Made by a program: the position numbers and the translations under genes. From Protea cynaroides (Eukaryota; Streptophyta; Magnoliopsida; Proteales; Proteaceae), in the NCBI GenBank assembly GCA_028583415.1, contig CM053265.1, positions 23,010,830 through 23,074,829 on the forward strand: a DNA stretch of 64,000 nucleotides, written 5' to 3'. Positions 61,287 through 64,000 of this stretch are shown one piece after another (positions within the stretch are counted from its first letter, which is position 1; the number at the start of each line of letters is the position of its first letter). The notes under the pieces are model-generated. The model saw only the letters and a program-made list of their open reading frames with translations. It was not told where the DNA came from and did no database searches.

Positions 61287-61355
61287 CTGAGATTTGTTTT
61301 AATTTAATCTACATGTTCACACAATATAACACAAAATGAAAGGTTCAGGTCATAC
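61287..61355 (-). other. Predicted 69-nt intron between gag and protease (E3)
   Basis: On the minus strand: GTATGACCTG donor, AAATCTCAG acceptor. The inner sequence is AT-rich with in-frame stops. Joining gives VVTS then IVPINGIPARVLFDSG, the expected gag-protease linker. Read-through of the stop at the donor is the alternative, since 69 is a multiple of 3. Confidence 0.6.
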
Positions 61356-62622
61356 TTGTGACCACATCAGGCGATGCGGCAGCATCCTCAGAGGTAACAA
61401 CATAAACTCTTCCATGTTGTGATTGCTTTCTGGGCTTGAGACACTCCTTTGAATAATGTCCCATTTGATTGCAGTTAAAGCATTTTACTCCTTCATTATT
61501 TGGCTTTTGTTGCCATTGAGCTACTGGAGTAGTCTTGGCTGCAGCATTAAAACCTTGGGTACGGAAGGGTTTGAATGTCCTTGTATTCCCTCCGTTATAT
61601 GAAATTCCAGTTGGCCTCTTAATACCCCTGTTTTGAGCATAATAGCTCTCTTTCTGGCTCGACTCTATCACCTGAGCAAATTGTATAGCTTCATTGTAGA
61701 CTTTCTTCTCAAGTCCTAGTACATGTTCACGAATACTTCCCCTAAGTCCCATGATGAACCTTCGGGTCTTCGTATCTTCCGCTTGCATACTGTCTGGTGC
61801 AAAGAAGAACAGCTCCTCATAACACTGTTGATATGCATCGACAGTCATCTGTCCTTGATACAAACTCGGGAACTCTTTCTCCATAGAATCTCTGAAACTC
61901 CTAGGAAAATACTTCTCAAAGAATGCCTCTTTATATATATCCCAGGTCAGTTGGGCGTGCTTTCTTAACAGATAGGTCCGTGTGGACTTCCACCAGTGGT
62001 GTGCATCACCTTTCAGCATGAACGTTGCACACAACACTTTCTCCTCTTCATTCACCGTCATCATCGTGAAATTCCTCTCCATCTCATCAATCCAGTGTGC
62101 TGGCCACAATGGATCAGCTGGCTTACCACTATACTCTTTGGGCTTCATCTTCAGAAAATGCTCAACTAGTCTGGAGTGGTCTAGTTGATGAGGAACATAA
62201 GCCCCATACATAGGTGGTTGGTACTGATAACCACCTTGAGCTACTTCAGGGTTTTGCACTTAAGCTTGTATGATGGGAGTTTGAGGTGCATGGGGGATTG
62301 TGTTACTTCCCCCTGGTACTGTGCTTGCCTGTCCTGCTGTCATCAGTGTCATTTGTGCAGCTTGAAAAGCCATGCCTATGGCAGCTTGCATAGCAGCTTG
62401 TACCTGTTGTATTTGTTACAGCTGTTGTGCCAAATTCATTACGGCTGTAGCCAGGTCTGTAGGTGGAGCTGGTAGATTTGTAGGATTTGTCTGCCCATTA
62501 ACTACGGACAGTGCCGTGTTTAGATTCTCCTGTGTTTCAGGATGTATATGGCTGCCTTCCTCCACAGGTGGTGGTGGTGGAATAGAGTTTCGACTTTGTC
62601 TGGTTACTCTTCGCCCAACCAT
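61356..62622 (-). pseudogene. E3 gag, nearly intact
   Basis: Starts MVGRRVTRQSRNSIPPPPPV at 62622, then GQTNPTNLPAPPTDLATAVM. One TAA interrupts near 62416 and another near 62262. The long open block 61345-62259 holds QLDHSRLVEHFLKMKPKEYS, WIDEMERNFTMMTVNEEEKV, TWDIYKEAFFEKYFPRSFRD and the CCHC knuckle CFNCNQMGHYSKEC. It ends at the predicted intron donor. Confidence 0.9.
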
Positions 62623-63583
62623 TTTTACCGTTCTGAAGATAGTAGTGCCTGTAAGTAACCATAGCACATGTGTGGCAATCAATATAATTGTTCTCCAGTC
62701 AAAAATCCAACTAATCAATATCATATTCACATTTTTCCGATCATTCTGTCAAAATTACTGTATTTTCCATCATAGGGTCTATGGTAGGGTCGATCCTTAT
62801 GCGACCCTAGGGTATGCGACCCTGAGAATCACTGTCAACTTACCGAGAGCCTAGGGTCGATGGTAGGGTCGGTATATGTTCGACCCTAGGGTCGACCCCT
62901 AGTTCTCTGTCAGATCACCGAGAGGCTAGGGTCGATGAGGGGATCGGAGGTAGGGTCGCATGTTTTGGTCGAATTATGCGACCCTAGGACCTAGAATCAG
63001 GTTTTAAATCCCGATTTTGGATTCATTTCTCATTCTTTTTCCTCCTTTCCGACTCAGCTCATTCCTCTGAGTTGCTACAGTGACAACCCCGACCCGTTGG
63101 TGATTCTATCATACATCCGAGACTCTCACTCCTTATCTTCAGGTGTGTGCTCTACTGTTGCATTTTTTAAAGTTTCTTAACTAGGGTTTCACCCATTTTT
63201 ATTGTTTTCTTCAAATTAAAATTTCTCCAACCATAAAAATTCGATTTTTATTGGGGGCTTTTGCTGTTGGTCACCCAATGGACGAAATCCCTCAAAAATA
63301 TTCAAGTTTCATCGATTGGTTATCGAGAAACTTGAAAATTTCAAATTTTGACCTAATTTTTTGAGATTTTTGAATGAAATTTCTTCAAATTCAATCTTCT
63401 TAGATATAATTTCCAACTGTATGAGTCTTGCAGGATAGTTTAGAATCTATGTAAGTCCTCCTGCCCATGTGTATCGGTGAAAAGTGAGGCTTTTGACCAA
63501 TTTATGTAGCTATAATGCCAAAAATTTTGGGTTTTTCCCCATTGCTGAGCTATTATCTATTTTTCTTTGTTTTGGCAAATAAT
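62623..63583. promoter_or_regulatory. E3 region between gag and the divergent ORF, with palindrome cluster
   Basis: Cluster at about 62775-62990 (AGGGTCGATCC, GCGACCCTAGGG, GACCCTAGGGTCGACCCC), the same word type as L8, the LTR of E3. The part at 63020-63140 aligns with E2 and E1. TATCTTCAG|GTGTGTGC at 63142/63143 is a donor-like site matching the E2 donor position, but a clear acceptor before the ATG is not seen. Confidence 0.55.
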
Positions 63584-64000
63584 ATGGCTCATACCATAGT
63601 ACCTAGGGATCACGACCCAGTTCGTTTCCGTTCTAACGAGGCCGAGGCTCAGTATGCTCGCTACTCTCGTAAGAAGGTAAAGGGAGGTCGTCGTGTAGAC
63701 TTGGCTAGCCTAGCCTTGTTTGATGTAAAGAGAGCATTTGGTGACATGGGCTGGCTTCCCATGATTACCTACGATGCATGTACCCGTCCGGATCTAGTGA
63801 GACAGTTCTATTGTAATCTCCAAGTGGTGGGAGATCACAATGACACTGAGAGAGGTAGGGAGCTCAAGATCACGAGCTACGTCAAAGGAGTAGAGATTTT
63901 CTTTGACTGCCAGCAGTTAGTGGACCTCTTGGGCATATCATATGACGGCCCCTTGGTATACTGTGCTCCCAGAGAGCCCCAGTTCTTTTCCTTGGAGATG
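63584..64000 (+). CDS. Divergent ORF of E3 ('putative plant transposon protein'-like), open to window edge
   Basis: 139 codons from ATG (63584) with no stop before the window ends, so it is partial at the C-terminus. It begins MAHTIVPRDHDPVRFRSNEA. It is basic near residues 27-38 (YSRKKVKGGRR). Then come FDVKRAFGDMGWLPMITY, TRPDLVRQFYCNL, LKITSYVKGVEIFFD and LVDLLGISYDGPLVYC. The same blocks in the same order are seen in the broken E2 copy at 52709-53185, although the DNA has diverged. Known from memory: plant proteins with FYANL...(Y/F)-(V/K)-G-V-I-F-L-L-G-P are annotated 'putative plant transposon protein', a domain of unknown function tied to retroelements. It lies head-to-head with gag of E3, with 961 bp between the starts. 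A role in element control is inference only. Confidence 0.7.
   Translation, partial: MAHTIVPRDHDPVRFRSNEAEAQYARYSRKKVKGGRRVDLASLALFDVKRAFGDMGWLPMITYDACTRPDLVRQFYCNLQVVGDHNDTERGRELKITSYVKGVEIFFDCQQLVDLLGISYDGPLVYCAPREPQFFSLEM

Overview
This is a nuclear window from a flowering plant. The evidence is a single intact plant-type gene at the left edge, spliceosomal-looking introns, AT-rich repeat DNA, and about 60 kb of nested Ty3/gypsy retrotransposons of the chromovirus (Tekay-like) lineage. I could not identify the species. Two runs of exactly 500 N (13130-13629 and 37630-38129) are assembly gap placeholders.

Layout. (1) 1-2870: one intact single-exon gene (1055-1957, +) for a 300-aa MGCC...SK protein, predicted to be lipid-anchored, with its CT-rich leader. 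(2) 2871-10395: a hAT-type MITE, a Mutator-like element with a 9-bp target duplication, and a 1.9-kb tandem segmental duplication. The duplication carries the left end of one LTR family, whose full copy is at 7373-10040. (3) 10396-31815: two relatives of one minus-strand retroelement (called G0 and G1 here) with LTRs, primer-binding sites and decayed gag/pol. A 3-kb solo LTR with an internal 640-bp-arm palindrome sits in the 5' region of G1. (4) 31816-37629: a disabled copy of a plant OB-fold protein gene (missed by simple ORF calling), an LTR with a 37-bp minisatellite, and a decayed plus-strand Tat-lineage pol. (5) 38130-64000: three minus-strand Tekay-like elements (E1, E2, E3) chained in the same orientation. 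E2 starts inside the 5' region of E1, and E3 starts inside the 5' region of E2. E3 is the best preserved: its protease DSG, RT FIDD and integrase D-D-E residues are all present. It is broken by a solo LTR with a perfect 5-bp target duplication and by a few stops.

Most unusual points. First, every well-preserved LTR carries two clusters of a short imperfect palindrome centred on GGTCGACC, and elements E1-E3 carry a third cluster upstream of gag. The flanking 'word' differs between elements but is shared by the clusters of one element. Second, upstream of gag in E2 and E3 an opposite-strand ORF is conserved at protein level. In E3 it is open to the window edge. It resembles the family annotated as 'putative plant transposon protein'. 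Third, E1-E3 share a 67-79-nt GT...AG mini-intron between gag and protease, and removing it in E1 and E3 gives an open gag-protease junction. Together these suggest a retroelement lineage with its own trans-factor and matching cis-sites. The link between the ORF and the palindromes is my inference.
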